64,000 nucleotides of DNA, taken from NCBI RefSeq assembly GCF_012524205.1, contig NZ_JABACI010000005.1, positions 310,001 to 374,000 on the forward strand. Reading direction: 5' to 3'. This document shows, in pieces, positions 27,001 to 36,061 of this stretch. Source of the stretch: Microbacterium salsuginis (GTDB lineage: Bacteria > Actinomycetota > Actinomycetes > Actinomycetales > Microbacteriaceae). Positions within the stretch are counted from its first letter, which is position 1; each line of letters begins with the position of its first letter. The translations under genes were made by a program, and so were the position numbers. The notes beneath the pieces were generated by a model. It ran no database searches, was not told the DNA's origin, and saw only the letters and a program-made list of their open reading frames with translations.

Positions 27001-28235
27001 CGGTACAGGTCGATCGTGCCGTTGCCCGCTTCGGCGCGGATGGCGCCGGGCTCGAGCCCCCACACCTCCTCGACGAAAGCGCGATCGTCGGGGCTGAAGA
27101 CGGCGCGCTGCCCGGGCAGCCCCGGGCCCATGTAGCCCATCTCGCGTCCGCCCATCGCGTTGGGCTGCCCGGTGAGCGAGAACGGCCCGCTGCCGGGCCG
27201 GCAGATCGCCCCGGTCGCCAGGTGCAGGTTGCAGATCGCGTTGGTGCTCCACGTGCCGTGCGTGGACTGGTTGAGCCCCATCGTCCACAGGGTCATCCAC
27301 TCCCCCGCTTCGCCGATCCAGCGGGCGGCGGTACGGATGTCGTCCTCGGCGAGCCCCGTGAGCTGCGCCACTCGCGGTGGCGAGTAGTCGGCGAGGAACG
27401 AGGGCATCCGGTGCCAGCCCTCCGTGTGAGCGGCGATGAAGTCCTCGTCGATGTCGCCCGCCTCGACCAGGAGGTGCAGCAGGCCGTTGAGGAGCGCGAG
27501 GTCGGTGCCTGGGGCGATCTGCAGGAACAGATCTGCCCGGTCGGCAGTCGCTGTGCGCCTCGGGTCGACCACGATCAGCCGCGCACCCTGCTTCAGCCGA
27601 TCGGCCATCCGCAGGAACACGATCGGATGGCAGTCGGCGGCGTTGGAGCCGATGACGAAGAACAGATCCGCCCGGTCGAGGTCCTCGTACGAGCCCGGCG
27701 GGCCGTCCGCCCCGAGCGACTGCTTGTAGCCGGTGCCTGCCGACGCCATGCACAGCCGCGAGTTCGACTCGATGTGGATGCCTCCGACATACCCCTTGAC
27801 GAGCTTGTTCGCGAGATACTGCGCCTCCATGCTCATCTGGCCCGACACGTAGAGCGCGATGGCATCGGGGCCGTGCTCGTCGACGATCGCACGGAGCCTG
27901 CGGCCGGCATCCGCCACCGCTTCGTCGAGTGGGACGGGAACGGCATCCTCGCCACGAGCCGGTCTGATGTGCGCCGTGGTCATCCGCCCAGGCGCGCGCA
28001 TGAGATCCGCGTGCGTGGCGCCCTTCGTGCAGAGGCGACCGTGATTGGTCGGGTGAGTGACGTCGCCGGCGACCTTCGCGATGGCGAGCGGATGCCCCTG
28101 CCCGGCGCCTGCGGTCGTGACGGTGATGCCGCAGCCGACGCCGCAGTACGAGCACACGGTGCGCACAGCAGCCGGGCTCGACTCTTCCGCCGGCCCGGCG
28201 ACCGGAATGCCCGGGAGACGTGTGGCTGCGCCCAT
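24087..28235 (-). CDS. Assimilatory nitrate reductase fused to flavodoxin/FAD/NAD(P)H reductase
   Basis: The 1382-residue protein joins two enzymes. The N-terminal half (about 20-740) is a Mo-bis-MGD nitrate reductase. Its [4Fe-4S] ligands are C28, C31, C35 and C69, C162 ([19 protein letters not shown]) is the probable Mo ligand, and a molydopterin-dinucleotide-binding domain covers about 615-735. The C-terminal half resembles CysJ: flavodoxin (about 843-990, [11 protein letters not shown]), FAD domain (about 1010-1215, RQYSISSSP at 1170, GGVCSTFL at 1203) and NAD(P)H domain (1242 [12 protein letters not shown] to the C-terminal RYARDVY). Electrons can pass from NAD(P)H to Mo within one chain, so no separate electron-transfer subunit is needed. 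Such fusions are known in actinobacteria. GGAGG precedes the ATG. Confidence 0.95.
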   Translation of the reverse strand: MGAATRLPGIPVAGPAEESSPAAVRTVCSYCGVGCGITVTTAGAGQGHPLAIAKVAGDVTHPTNHGRLCTKGATHADLMRAPGRMTTAHIRPARGEDAVPVPLDEAVADAGRRLRAIVDEHGPDAIALYVSGQMSMEAQYLANKLVKGYVGGIHIESNSRLCMASAGTGYKQSLGADGPPGSYEDLDRADLFFVIGSNAADCHPIVFLRMADRLKQGARLIVVDPRRTATADRADLFLQIAPGTDLALLNGLLHLLVEAGDIDEDFIAAHTEGWHRMPSFLADYSPPRVAQLTGLAEDDIRTAARWIGEAGEWMTLWTMGLNQSTHGTWSTNAICNLHLATGAICRPGSGPFSLTGQPNAMGGREMGYMGPGLPGQRAVFSPDDRAFVEEVWGLEPGAIRAEAGNGTIDLYRRMAAGDIKAAWIICTNPVASVANRRTVIEALESAELVIAQDVYTETATNAYADILLPATLWVESDGVTVSSDRTMTLVQDVVPAPGDAQPDWLLICRVARAMGYSEGFDFASSEEVFDEIRRFWNPQTGWDVRGVTYERLRQTPVQWPAPPDDDATRHPVRYLNDGVSQTLRVEADGSVPGLAFATPSRRAQFLARPHMDPAEMPDDDFPWVLNTGRLPHQWHTMTKTGKIAKLTKLNPGPFVELHPDDARAQGITEGDLIEVSSRRGRFVVPAVVSERVRRGDLFAPFHWNDEHGEYVTVNAVTSDAVDADSAQPELKFAAVTLRRVGPTAAPAGEEASPHDVTAAEEALARAGVGLGMVPTLSDSESAYIAGFLTTLRSRTLAPGEVPVLPAESPLGRLARAWFDGVLAGAYSRTTIGSGAAASTPADEVLVLWGSQTGTAEEFAASAAGALAARGIPARTRSMSEVRAAELAAVRRLLVITSTFGDGGPPDNGAALWRELSADGAPALSGLEYAVLAMGDSNYDDFCGHGRRIDDRLGELGATALLERVELEPDSEQPGAAWLAQVVELLVAGTVPAPSPDAAAAPASVAVAPMRRLFTRSNPVRATLVRDELLSGPGSNKEVRRFAFDLSDSGATYEAGDSLGVVCSNSPGVVAEWLEATGIAATTIIEIDGEERTFGETLRTRLDITKTPPELVRFIAERSDDTTLAALLRRENKGRLEQFLWSQQAVDLVRDHPVQATAAEWVGVLKRLQPRQYSISSSPKTDPDSVELTVSVVRFETEAGRARGGVCSTFLAGGVGASAPVYLQRTPGFRPPTSPDAPMIVIGPGTGIAPFRGFLHDRRADGHTGRNWLFFGEQHEESDFYYRDELLEMREDGFLTRLDLAFSRDQRQKVYVQDRMIEHGAQVWRWIEEGAHVYVCGDAARMARDVDATLVTIAQQHGGLSEDDALEYKQRLAAEGRYARDVY

Positions 28236-28268
28236 GCCTCCGATGATCCGTCACCGAGGTTCCGGGAC

Positions 28269-28296
28269 GTTTCCCGCAGTGTTTCCCGCAGATCAC
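28269..28296 (-). promoter_or_regulatory. GlnR-like element upstream of nitrate reductase
   Basis: On the minus strand GTGAT (28292-28296) is followed after 6 nt by GAAAC (28281-28285) and after 18 nt by a second GAAAC (28269-28273). The 6-nt pair matches the GlnR consensus GTnAC-N6-GAAAC with one mismatch. The 18-nt pair matches the nirB and narK layout. No good -10 follows at the same spacing (CTCGGT). Confidence 0.55.
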
Positions 28297-28335
28297 ATCT
28301 GCTGCACGTGCTCGCGGGAGAGGAAGTGAGCCGGA

Positions 28336-29010
28336 TCAGGCCTCGGCGGGCGCGCTCTCGGCGGGGGGCTCGGGCTGCTCGTCCTCGCCGTCGGGGGCGA
28401 GTTCTTCGAACAGTCCCGGAGGCGGGGTGACGACCACTCGACCGCCGGCCACGTCTACCTCGGGAACGATCGCCTTGACGAACGGCACGAGAACCTCGTC
28501 GTCGGATGCGGCGGGACCGCCGGAGCGGCGAATGATCAGAAGGTCCTGCGCCGGGAAGTGGTCGACCCGGACCACGCGGCCGACCGAGACGCCGTCGCGG
28601 ACGACGTCGAGCCCGACCAGCTGGTGATCGAACCAGGCGTCGTCTTCGGTGGGAACCGCTTCGGCGTCCTCATCCACCCAGAGGATCGCGCGGATGAGAT
28701 CCTCGGCGGCGCTGCGGTCCTCGACACCCTCGAAGAACGCGACCGGGTGGCTGTTCATCCACTTGAACTCACGGACGGTGAGCTTCTTGCCGTGCCACGG
28801 CGAGGACTCGGGCACCTGCAGCGTGAACGTGGCACCGGGGACGAAGCGCCCATCGGGATCGTCGGTGTAGAGCTCGAGCTTGATCGCACCCTTGAGGCCG
28901 TGGGCCTTGACGAGCCGGCCGACGCGGAGCTGCGTCTTGCCGGCGGGCGGCGTGCTCTTGGCGGCCTTCGATGCAGCGTCGGGCTGCGTCTGGGCCTCTT
29001 CGTCAGACAC
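28336..29010 (-). CDS. rimM: 16S rRNA processing protein RimM
   Basis: RimM assists maturation of the 30S head and binds S19. The 224-residue protein has the N-terminal RimM domain (LRVGRLVKAHGLKGAIKLELYTDDP, about 28-110). A PRC-barrel follows (about 120-195: HQLVGLDVVRDGVSVGRVVRVDHFPAQDLL, VPFVKAIVPEVD). Acidic or Pro-rich extensions lie at both ends and are longer than in E. coli RimM (182). It starts at GTG (29008-29010), 1 nt after the khpA stop. The usual next gene, trmD, is 6 kb away. Confidence 0.96.
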   Translation of the reverse strand: MSDEEAQTQPDAASKAAKSTPPAGKTQLRVGRLVKAHGLKGAIKLELYTDDPDGRFVPGATFTLQVPESSPWHGKKLTVREFKWMNSHPVAFFEGVEDRSAAEDLIRAILWVDEDAEAVPTEDDAWFDHQLVGLDVVRDGVSVGRVVRVDHFPAQDLLIIRRSGGPAASDDEVLVPFVKAIVPEVDVAGGRVVVTPPPGLFEELAPDGEDEQPEPPAESAPAEA

Positions 29011-29011
29011 C

Positions 29012-29242
29012 TCAGTCGTCCGCGACGTCGACGCGGACTCTGCGTCCGTCAGCGAGCGAGCCGATGAGGGTGCGGAGGGCTTTGGCCGTGCGGCCGCCGC
29101 GCCCGATCACGCGACCCCGGTCATCGGGGTGGACGTGCACCTCGAGCACGTCGCCTCGCGGCGACGTGGAGGAGTCGATGCGCACGGCGTCCGGGTGATC
29201 CACGATCCCCTTGACGACGTGCTCGAGCGCGGCGGCGAGCAA
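29012..29242 (-). CDS. khpA: KH-domain RNA-binding protein KhpA
   Basis: A 76-residue single KH domain with the GxxG loop GRGG in RGRVIGRGGRTAKALRTLIG. KhpA binds RNA with KhpB and affects division and small RNAs in Gram-positive bacteria. It starts at TTG (29240-29242), 4 nt after the rpsP stop and probably coupled to it; the GTG of rimM follows 1 nt after its own stop. The operon rpsP-khpA-rimM is conserved in actinobacteria. Confidence 0.93.
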   Translation of the reverse strand: MLAAALEHVVKGIVDHPDAVRIDSSTSPRGDVLEVHVHPDDRGRVIGRGGRTAKALRTLIGSLADGRRVRVDVADD

Positions 29243-29246
29243 CGGA

Positions 29247-29669
29247 CTACGCCTCGGTCGACTCGGCGGCGTCGGCCGCGTCGTCGGCGGGAGCCGCAGC
29301 GGGCTCCTCGGTCTTCTTCTCGGCCTTGGGCTTGACGACCGACTTCTTCGCGGAGTCGATCTCGAACGCCGGCTTGGCCTCGGCGGTCTTCACGGTCGAG
29401 ACCGCGTTGGCGTCGCCCTTGAAGCGGCCCCAGTCGCCCGTGAGCTTGAGGAGGGCGCGAACCTGCTCGGTCGGCTGGGCGCCGACGCCGAGCCAGTACT
29501 GCGCGCGCTCGGAGTCGACCTCGATCAGCGAGGGCTCCTCGGTGGGGTGGTACTTGCCGATCTCCTCGATGACACGACCATCGCGCTTGGTGCGCGAGTC
29601 GGCGACGACGATGCGGTAGTAGGGCGCACGGATCTTGCCCAGGCGCTTGAGACGGATCTTGACAGCCAC
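29247..29669 (-). CDS. rpsP: 30S ribosomal protein S16
   Basis: S16 is needed for 30S assembly. The 140-residue protein starts at GTG (29667-29669) as (M)[25 protein letters not shown], with AGGAG upstream. The core ends near residue 85. A tail rich in Lys, Ala and Glu adds about 50 residues compared with the 82 of E. coli, as on S2 in this genome. First gene of rpsP-khpA-rimM. Confidence 0.97.
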   Translation of the reverse strand: MAVKIRLKRLGKIRAPYYRIVVADSRTKRDGRVIEEIGKYHPTEEPSLIEVDSERAQYWLGVGAQPTEQVRALLKLTGDWGRFKGDANAVSTVKTAEAKPAFEIDSAKKSVVKPKAEKKTEEPAAAPADDAADAAESTEA

Positions 29670-29793
29670 GATTCTCCTGAATGTGTGGAAAGTGAAACGA
29701 ACTGGTCGCCTGGAGCGTGGGGTGCACACCCGGCGGAAGCTCTGAGGAGGATCAGCACGCTGGATAGAGGGTCGAGCGGCCGATCCGACCCTT

Positions 29794-29803
29794 TATTCTG
29801 CCA
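29794..29803 (-). promoter_or_regulatory. Probable rpsP promoter -10 region
   Basis: The minus-strand decamer TGGCAGAATA is identical to that in front of rplS (12853-12862). It lies about 125 nt before the rpsP start, the same distance as at rplS. The -35 is unclear. Confidence 0.45.
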
Positions 29804-29863
29804 GATGACGCACCGTGCCGCGAACCGGCCGGCACCGATGCCCTCGCATGCCACAATGTGCGG

Positions 29864-31024
29864 ATGACGGTGCCCTTCGCGACATCCGCCCGCTCCTCGG
29901 TCGGGCTGGAGTGGGAGATCATGCTCGCCGACGTCGAGACAGGGGATCTGTCTCCCCGGGCGCCGGACATCCTCGCGACCGTCGAAGAGGCATCCGCCCT
30001 CGAGCGCTACACGGTGACCGGCGAGCTTCTCACCAACACCGTGGAGGTCACCAGCGGCGTGGGCGACACCGTCGCGGCCGCGGTGGACGACATCGCGGAC
30101 GCCATCGCGGCGGTCCGCACCTTCACGGATTCGCACGGCATCGACCTGCTGTGCGCCGGCAGCCACCCGTTCGCGCAGTGGTACGACCAGCAGGTCACCG
30201 ACAAGACCCGCTACCACAAGCTGATCGAGCGCACCCAGTGGTGGGGGCGGAACATGATGATCTGGGGCATCCATGTGCATGTCGGCGTCGATGACGTCAA
30301 CAAGGTGTTCCCGATCATCAACGCTCTCGCCGTGTATCTGCCTCACCTGCAGGTACTCTCGGCCTCCAGCCCGTTCTGGGCCGGGGATCGCACCGGCTAC
30401 GCCTCGAACCGCGCGCTGGTGTTCCAGCAGCTGCCGACCGCCGGCCTGCCGTGGCCCCTCCAGGACTGGTCGCAGTTCGAGGGGTATCTCGACGACATGG
30501 TGGGGACCGGGGTCATCGACGATGTCACCGAGGTCCGGTGGGACATCCGCCCGGCACCGCGCTGGGGGACGATCGAGGTGCGCGCATGCGACGGCATGTC
30601 GACGCTGCCCGAGCTCGCCGCGGTCGCCGCGCTCGTGCAAGTGCTCGTCGAGATGTTCTCGCGCCGGCTCGACGAAGGACTGCCGCTGGAGACCATCCAG
30701 CCGTGGTTCATCCGCGAGAACAAGTGGCGTGCTGCTCGGTACGGCATGGATGCGCGCGTCATCGTCGACCACGAAGGCACGCAACGACCGGTCGTCGAGC
30801 ATCTGCGCGACACCCTCGAACAGGTCGCCGACATCGCCGTCGAGCTCAAGTGCGCTCGCGAGCTCGCCGGCATCGAGACGATCCTGACCGAAGGTGCGAG
30901 CTATGCGCGCCAGCTCGCGGTGGCCGATGCCGCCGATGGCGATCTGCGGGCGGTGGTCCGTCACCTCGTGGGCGAGTTCCGCTCGGGCCCGACACTTCGC
31001 GACCACCTCGCCTCGGGCGGTTAG
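29864..31024 (+). CDS. Carboxylate-amine ligase, YbdK/GCS2 family
   Basis: YbdK-type enzymes form a gamma-glutamyl-cysteine-like bond with ATP in vitro; the physiological substrate is often unknown. Actinobacteria use mycothiol, so the role is open. The 386-residue protein has the GCS2 motifs SVGLEWEIMLAD, NTVEVTSGVGDT, WWGRNMMIWGIHVHVGV and RWDIRPAPRWGTIEVRACDGM. I choose the ATG at 29864 because a CACAAT box (29852-29857) lies exactly 6 nt before it, giving a leaderless start; a GTG two codons earlier is possible. It is divergent from rpsP. Confidence 0.92.
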   Translation: MTVPFATSARSSVGLEWEIMLADVETGDLSPRAPDILATVEEASALERYTVTGELLTNTVEVTSGVGDTVAAAVDDIADAIAAVRTFTDSHGIDLLCAGSHPFAQWYDQQVTDKTRYHKLIERTQWWGRNMMIWGIHVHVGVDDVNKVFPIINALAVYLPHLQVLSASSPFWAGDRTGYASNRALVFQQLPTAGLPWPLQDWSQFEGYLDDMVGTGVIDDVTEVRWDIRPAPRWGTIEVRACDGMSTLPELAAVAALVQVLVEMFSRRLDEGLPLETIQPWFIRENKWRAARYGMDARVIVDHEGTQRPVVEHLRDTLEQVADIAVELKCARELAGIETILTEGASYARQLAVADAADGDLRAVVRHLVGEFRSGPTLRDHLASGG

Positions 31025-31077
31025 CGGGTCCGCGCAGAGGCCCGCAGCCCGGTTGATACGCGCCGCACCAGGCCTCG

Positions 31078-32655
31078 TCAGCCGCGGCCGAGGAGCTTCT
31101 GCAACTCGGCGAGGTCGGCCTCGCTCGGTGCGCCCTGCGACGCGCCCCCGAGGCCGAAGCCCGAACCGGTGGGAGCCTGCGGGGCCTGCGCGATTCCGGC
31201 GTTCTCAGCGGCACGCTTGGCGGGGTTGCCCGACCGCGATCCCTGTGCTGATTGCTTGTTCCGGGCCTTCTGCTGCTTGCCGCGCTTGGACGAGGCGCCA
31301 GGGCGGCCGGCGCCGGGCATGGGTCCCATGCCGGGGATGTTCGGGACGCCGCCGCGTGCGACCGTCTTCATCATCTTCGCGGCCTGCTCGAAGCGCTGCA
31401 CGAGCTGGTTGACGTCGGTCACCGTCATGCCCGAGCCGCGGGCGATGCGCAGGCGTCGCGAGCCGTTGAGCACCTTCGGGTTGCGTCGCTCCCCCGGAGT
31501 CATCGACCGGATGATCGCCTCGGTGCGATCGATCTCGCGCTCATCGAAGTTCTCGAGCTGGTCCTTCATCGACCCCATGCCCGGGAGCATCCCGAGCATC
31601 TTCTTCATGGAGCCCATCTTCTTCATCTGCTGCATCTGCTCGAGGAAGTCCTCGAGCGTGAAGGTCTCGCTCGCGAGCTTCTCGGCGACCTTGATCGCCT
31701 CTTCCTCGTCGAAGGCCTGCTGTGCCTGCTCGATGAGGGTCAGGATGTCGCCGAGGTCGAGGATGCGCGACGCCATACGGTCGGGGTGGAATGCCTCGAT
31801 GTCGTCGAGACCCTCGCCGGTCGAGGCGTAGATGATCGGGCGGCCGGTGACCGAGGCGACAGAAAGCGCCGCGCCTCCACGGGCGTCGCCGTCGAGCTTC
31901 GAGAGCACCACGCCGGTGAAGTCGACGCCGTCCTGGAACGCCTTGGCCGTGTTGACGGCATCCTGTCCGATCATCGCGTCGATGACGAACAGCACCTCGT
32001 CCGGGTCGGTGGCCTTGCGGATGTCGGCGGCCTGCTTCATCAGCTCGGCGTCCACGCCCAGACGACCGGCGGTGTCGATGATCACGACGTCGTGCTGCTG
32101 ACGACGAGCGACCTCGACGCCGTCGCGAGCGACGCGCACCGGGTCTCCGACGCCGTTGCCGGGCTCGGGTGCATAGATCGCGGCTCCGGCACGCTCGGCG
32201 ACGACCTGCAGCTGGTTCACCGCGTTGGGACGCTGCAGGTCGGCGGCGACGAGGAGCGGCGTGTGGCCGTCCTTCTCGAGCTGATGTGCCAGCTTGCCGG
32301 CGAACGTCGTCTTTCCGGACCCCTGGAGTCCCGCGAGCATGATCACCGTCGGCGGGTTCTTCGCGAACTGCAGGCGACGCTGCTGTCCGCCGAGGATCGC
32401 CACGAGCTCCTCGTTGACGATCTGCACGACCTGCTGCGCCGGGTTGAGCGCGCGGTTGACCTCGTCACCGAGGGCTCGCTCCCGCACCTTGGCCGTGAAG
32501 TCCTTGACCACGGGGAGCGCCACGTCGGCGTCCAGGAGCGCGCGTCGGATCTCGCGGACCGTGCCGTCGACGTCCGCGGGCGTGAGCTGCCCCTTCTTGC
32601 GGAGGTTGCGGAAGGTCTCGGTGAGCCGGTCGGAGAGAGTGCCGAAAGTCGCCAT
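31078..32655 (-). CDS. ffh: Signal recognition particle protein Ffh
   Basis: Ffh binds signal sequences and 4.5S RNA and docks with FtsY through paired GTPases. The 525-residue protein has an N domain (1-85) and a G domain with GLQGSGKTTFAGKLA, DTAGRLG and SKLDGDARGG. The Met-rich M domain (MQQMKKMGSMKKMLGMLPGMGSM and RRLRIARGSGMTVTDVNQLV) follows, with a C-terminal Gly/Ala/Gln-rich tail. The ATG at 32655 follows a TAGAAT box by 9 nt. FtsY is encoded 3.4 kb away. Confidence 0.97.
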   Translation of the reverse strand: MATFGTLSDRLTETFRNLRKKGQLTPADVDGTVREIRRALLDADVALPVVKDFTAKVRERALGDEVNRALNPAQQVVQIVNEELVAILGGQQRRLQFAKNPPTVIMLAGLQGSGKTTFAGKLAHQLEKDGHTPLLVAADLQRPNAVNQLQVVAERAGAAIYAPEPGNGVGDPVRVARDGVEVARRQQHDVVIIDTAGRLGVDAELMKQAADIRKATDPDEVLFVIDAMIGQDAVNTAKAFQDGVDFTGVVLSKLDGDARGGAALSVASVTGRPIIYASTGEGLDDIEAFHPDRMASRILDLGDILTLIEQAQQAFDEEEAIKVAEKLASETFTLEDFLEQMQQMKKMGSMKKMLGMLPGMGSMKDQLENFDEREIDRTEAIIRSMTPGERRNPKVLNGSRRLRIARGSGMTVTDVNQLVQRFEQAAKMMKTVARGGVPNIPGMGPMPGAGRPGASSKRGKQQKARNKQSAQGSRSGNPAKRAAENAGIAQAPQAPTGSGFGLGGASQGAPSEADLAELQKLLGRG

Positions 32656-32684
32656 GATCCCCCGATTCTACGCGAGCGGAACGG

Positions 32685-33680
32685 TCAGTCCGCCGGTCCC
32701 AGCTCCTGGAACAGCGTGAGCTGCAAACCGGCCGGGCCGCGCAGGCGCGCGTTGATCGAGCGCCACGGCGTCTCGCGGGCGGATGCCTCGAGCTGCGCCC
32801 CCGCGCCGGCCAGGGTCTGCGCGGCGGCGGCGGTGTCGTCGACCTCGAGCGCGAGGCGGATGCGCTCGCTCGGCGCGTCGCCGTCGGTCTCGACGCGGTC
32901 GATGAATTCCACCTGCGCGGGGTTGGACAGTTCGAGCGTCGCGCGTCCCGCGTCGAGGATGGCGACACGCGCGCCGCCCTCCGCCTCGTACGCCTCGCTC
33001 TGCGGCATGCCGACGACATCGCGATAGAACGCCAGCGCGTCCTCGAAGTCGGCGGCGCGGACGACGACGCGAAGCTGGTGGACGGCTCCCGTGGCCGGGG
33101 GAACAGTCACCGACGCGGCCGTGTCCGCCGCGCGCGCGAGGAATCGCTCGAGCGACGTCACCCCGGCGCCGTCGTGCGCCCAGGCCTCGATCGCCGCCAG
33201 CACAGCCCCGCCCCACGCAGCGCCGGCCACCTCGGCATGCAGCCGGTCGGCGCCGCCGCGAACGAGATGCTCCGTCACAGCCCGCAGGATCCGGGAACGC
33301 CGGACGGATGCTTCCCGCTCGAGCTCCGCCGTCAGCCCCATGGCAGCGGCGTTCACGATGCCCAGCGCCAGGCTGTCGGGTGCGAAGTCCTCGGCCATGG
33401 CGAGCACGTGAGCGCGGACACCGGCTGCCGTGCGCTCCCCGCGCTCGCCGGCCAGCCCGCGCTCGAACGCGGCGATGCGATCGTCGAGCCCGGCCCACAG
33501 GATGTCCGACTTCGACGAGAAGTAGTTGAAGAAGCTGGAGCGGCTGACGCCTGCCCGGCTGGTGATGTCGACGATCGATGTGGCCTCGAAGCCCTGCTCC
33601 AGGAACAGCTCGCACGCGGCCTCGGCGAGCATCTCTCTCGACGAGGCCTTGGGCCGTCCCACCCGTCCGCTGCTTGTCAC
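32685..33680 (-). CDS. TetR-type regulator fused to a glyoxalase/VOC domain
   Basis: The 331-residue product starts with a TetR helix-turn-helix (about 14-60: [47 protein letters not shown]). A TetR-like helical region follows (to about 195). The C-terminal domain (about 200-325) has the beta-alpha-beta pattern of glyoxalase/bleomycin-resistance proteins ([26 protein letters not shown] … [22 protein letters not shown]). This suggests a regulator that senses a small molecule through the VOC fold, or a bifunctional protein. It starts at GTG with TAGCGT (33687-33692) exactly 6 nt before, so it is leaderless. No obvious target operon is adjacent. Confidence 0.88.
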   Translation of the reverse strand: MTSSGRVGRPKASSREMLAEAACELFLEQGFEATSIVDITSRAGVSRSSFFNYFSSKSDILWAGLDDRIAAFERGLAGERGERTAAGVRAHVLAMAEDFAPDSLALGIVNAAAMGLTAELEREASVRRSRILRAVTEHLVRGGADRLHAEVAGAAWGGAVLAAIEAWAHDGAGVTSLERFLARAADTAASVTVPPATGAVHQLRVVVRAADFEDALAFYRDVVGMPQSEAYEAEGGARVAILDAGRATLELSNPAQVEFIDRVETDGDAPSERIRLALEVDDTAAAAQTLAGAGAQLEASARETPWRSINARLRGPAGLQLTLFQELGPAD

Positions 33681-33780
33681 GTCGCCACGCTACCGGGCGA
33701 CCTGCGCCGCAGCATCCGTTCTCGCGCGTTCGGGGTATTGTTGGACGCGATCCACCAATCGCCACGAGCGAAGGAGCATG

Positions 33781-34419
33781 ATGCTCGAGATCCAGACGGT
33801 CGGCCTCTCGCCCGACCTCGTTCCCTACCTCGACGGGTGGGATCTGCAGCGCCGGGTCCATGCCGGTGTCGTGGCGGGTGAGCGACCCGACACTCTGCTC
33901 CTCCTCGAGCACGAGGCCGTGTACACGGCCGGCAAGCGCACCGAGACCCATGAGCGGCCCGCGGACGGCACGCCCGTGATCGACGTCGACCGCGGCGGCA
34001 AGATCACGTGGCACGGGCCCGGTCAGCTCGTCGGCTATCCGATCGTCCGGCTGGTCGAGCCCGTGGACGTCGTCGCGCATGTCCGCCGTCTCGAGCGACT
34101 GCTCATCGAGGCGCTGCACGCGCACGGCGTCGACGGCTACCAGGTCGAGGGCCGCAGCGGCGTGTGGGTCCGGCGACCCCTGTCGGAAGACAAGGTCGCC
34201 GCGATCGGCGTGCGTGTCGAGAAGGGCGTCACGATGCACGGCTTCGCCATCAACTGCGACAACACCCTCGCCGGGTTCCGCGGCATCATCCCGTGCGGGA
34301 TCACGGATGCCGGGGTCACGACGATCAGCGAGATCGTCGGAGCGGATGTCGCCCCGAGCGACATCGTCGACACCGTCTCGCGTGTCTTCGACGCCGACTA
34401 CGCGGCGGTGCCGGCATGA
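33781..34419 (+). CDS. lipB: Octanoyltransferase LipB
   Basis: LipB moves octanoyl groups from ACP to lipoate-dependent enzymes. The 212-residue protein shows [15 protein letters not shown] (75-89), the acyl-thioester cysteine C172 in [12 protein letters not shown] and K138 of the catalytic pair in [10 protein letters not shown]. Two ATGs are in tandem (33778 and 33781); AAGGAG at 33771-33776 is better spaced for the second. Its stop overlaps the lipA start (ATGA). Confidence 0.96.
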   Translation: MLEIQTVGLSPDLVPYLDGWDLQRRVHAGVVAGERPDTLLLLEHEAVYTAGKRTETHERPADGTPVIDVDRGGKITWHGPGQLVGYPIVRLVEPVDVVAHVRRLERLLIEALHAHGVDGYQVEGRSGVWVRRPLSEDKVAAIGVRVEKGVTMHGFAINCDNTLAGFRGIIPCGITDAGVTTISEIVGADVAPSDIVDTVSRVFDADYAAVPA

Positions 34420-35444
34420 GCGCGTGCGGAACGGGCCCGGCCGCGGCGCCGGCCAGCGGTCCCGAGGGCCGAAAGCTGCTGCGCCTCGAGGTACGGAACG
34501 CCCAGACGCCGATCGAACGCAAGCCGGAATGGATCAAGACGAAAGCGAAGATGGGCCCCGAGTATCAGGCCCTTCACTCGCTGGTGAAGACCGAGGAGCT
34601 GCACACGGTCTGCCAGGAGGCCGGCTGCCCGAACATCTACGAGTGCTGGGAGGACCGCGAGGCCACCTTCCTCATCGGCGGCTCGCAATGCACGCGACGG
34701 TGCGACTTCTGCCAGATCGACACCGGCAAGCCGGCCGACTACGACGTCGACGAGCCGCGTCGTGTGGCCGAGAGCGTCGTGCGGATGAACCTGCGGTACG
34801 CCACGGTCACCGGCGTGGCCCGCGACGACCTCCCCGACGGCGGTGCGTGGCTGCACGCCGAGACGGTGCGCCAGATCCACGCGCAGAACCCGAACACCGG
34901 GGTGGAGATCCTCGCAACGGACTTCAACGGAGACCCGGCCCTGCTGCGCGAGGTCTTCGACTCCCGTCCCGAGGTCTTCGCCCACAACGTCGAGACGGTG
35001 CCCCGCATCTTCAAGCGCATCCGCCCCGCGTTCCGGTACGAGCGCTCGCTGGATGTTCTCACGCAAGCCCGGGACGCGGGCCTCATCACGAAGTCCAACC
35101 TGATCCTCGGCATGGGCGAGGAGCCCGAGGAGGTCGTGCAGGCTCTGCAGGACCTGCACGACGCCGGAACCGACATCATCACGATCACGCAGTACCTGCG
35201 GCCGACGCCCCGGCATCTGCCGGTCGCGCGGTGGGTCAAGCCCCAGGAGTTCGTCGAGTTCAAGGACGAGGCCGAGCGCATCGGCTTCCTCGGCGTGCTC
35301 GCCGGTCCGCTCGTGCGCTCGTCGTATCGTGCCGGGCGCCTGTGGGCGCAGTCGATGCTGTCGAAGGGCCGCGAGATCCCCGCACACCTCGCCCACATCG
35401 CCGAGGACGTCCACGTCGAGCGGGGCTTCGCTCAGGCCGTGTGA
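34416..35444 (+). CDS. lipA: Lipoyl synthase
   Basis: A radical-SAM enzyme that inserts two sulfurs into protein-bound octanoyl chains. The 342-residue protein carries both [4Fe-4S] motifs: the auxiliary cluster C66-x4-C71-x5-C77 ([12 protein letters not shown]) and the SAM cluster C92-x3-C96-x2-C99 (CTRRCDFC). The conserved RSSYRAG near the C-terminus supplies the serine ligand. It is coupled to lipB by an ATGA overlap; together they complete de novo lipoylation of pyruvate dehydrogenase and the glycine-cleavage system. Confidence 0.97.
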   Translation: MSACGTGPAAAPASGPEGRKLLRLEVRNAQTPIERKPEWIKTKAKMGPEYQALHSLVKTEELHTVCQEAGCPNIYECWEDREATFLIGGSQCTRRCDFCQIDTGKPADYDVDEPRRVAESVVRMNLRYATVTGVARDDLPDGGAWLHAETVRQIHAQNPNTGVEILATDFNGDPALLREVFDSRPEVFAHNVETVPRIFKRIRPAFRYERSLDVLTQARDAGLITKSNLILGMGEEPEEVVQALQDLHDAGTDIITITQYLRPTPRHLPVARWVKPQEFVEFKDEAERIGFLGVLAGPLVRSSYRAGRLWAQSMLSKGREIPAHLAHIAEDVHVERGFAQAV

Positions 35445-35461
35445 GCGGCGCGAGCGAAGCC

Positions 35462-35478
35462 GCTGCGGTGGCCGCAGC
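35462..35478. terminator. Hairpin between convergent lipA and DUF2004 gene
   Basis: A perfect 7-bp stem (35462-35468 with 35472-35478, loop TGG) lies in the 39-bp gap between the two stops. There is no U-tract, so a terminator role is uncertain. Confidence 0.35.
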
Positions 35479-35483
35479 CGCCG

Positions 35484-35984
35484 TCAGTCGGCGCTGGTCA
35501 CCGACAGCACGTCGCCGTCGGAGCCGAGGTTCACCAGCAGCACGTCATCGGTGGCGTCGGGATCGAGCGCGTACTCGAGGACGGCGAACGGGTCCGATCC
35601 GCCGTGCTCGTCGGCGAGGATCGTCATGCTCATCAGCTGCAGTGAGCGGATGACGTCGATCTGCACGTCGCCCGAGATGTCGACGAGCACGTCGTCGAGC
35701 GCTTCGCCGAAAGACTCCTGCTGCTGCAGGATGTACTCGGTCACCTCACTCGTGCGGTCGTTGAGCTCGTTGACCATGGCATTGCGAGCGCTGCGGTCGA
35801 TGGTCTCGAGCGACGAGATCAGGCCGGCCGCGACATCGAGCGCCGCCTCCGACACGTCGTCCTGGTCGGGCGCGGTGAGATCCACCGTGACCGACTGATC
35901 CCCCAGTTCGACGTTCTCGGACCAGAAGATCGATCCGTCCGGTCCCGACTCGAGGAGTCCGAAGTAGTCGTGCTCGATCGCCAT
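35484..35984 (-). CDS. DUF2004 family protein
   Basis: A 166-residue, strongly acidic cytoplasmic protein without signal peptide or membrane segment. It starts MAIEHDYFGLLESGPDGSIFWSENVELGDQSVTVDLTA, as in DUF2004 proteins. The only candidate ribosome binding site (AGGAG) sits 1 nt from the ATG, which is unusually close. Function unknown. It lies downstream of ftsY on the same strand. Confidence 0.82.
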   Translation of the reverse strand: MAIEHDYFGLLESGPDGSIFWSENVELGDQSVTVDLTAPDQDDVSEAALDVAAGLISSLETIDRSARNAMVNELNDRTSEVTEYILQQQESFGEALDDVLVDISGDVQIDVIRSLQLMSMTILADEHGGSDPFAVLEYALDPDATDDVLLVNLGSDGDVLSVTSAD

Positions 35985-36061
35985 GCTCCTATGAAACCGC
36001 AACCGGGCGCGCACGCGATACCCCGCGCCGTGTGTGGCGCCGAAGCACTCGCGCCGCACCC

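Noticed and set aside
25974-28430. An 818-codon open frame opposite the nitrate reductase
   Set aside because: It runs antisense to conserved cofactor motifs (C28-C69, C162) and has no recognisable domain; it is a shadow of the real gene.
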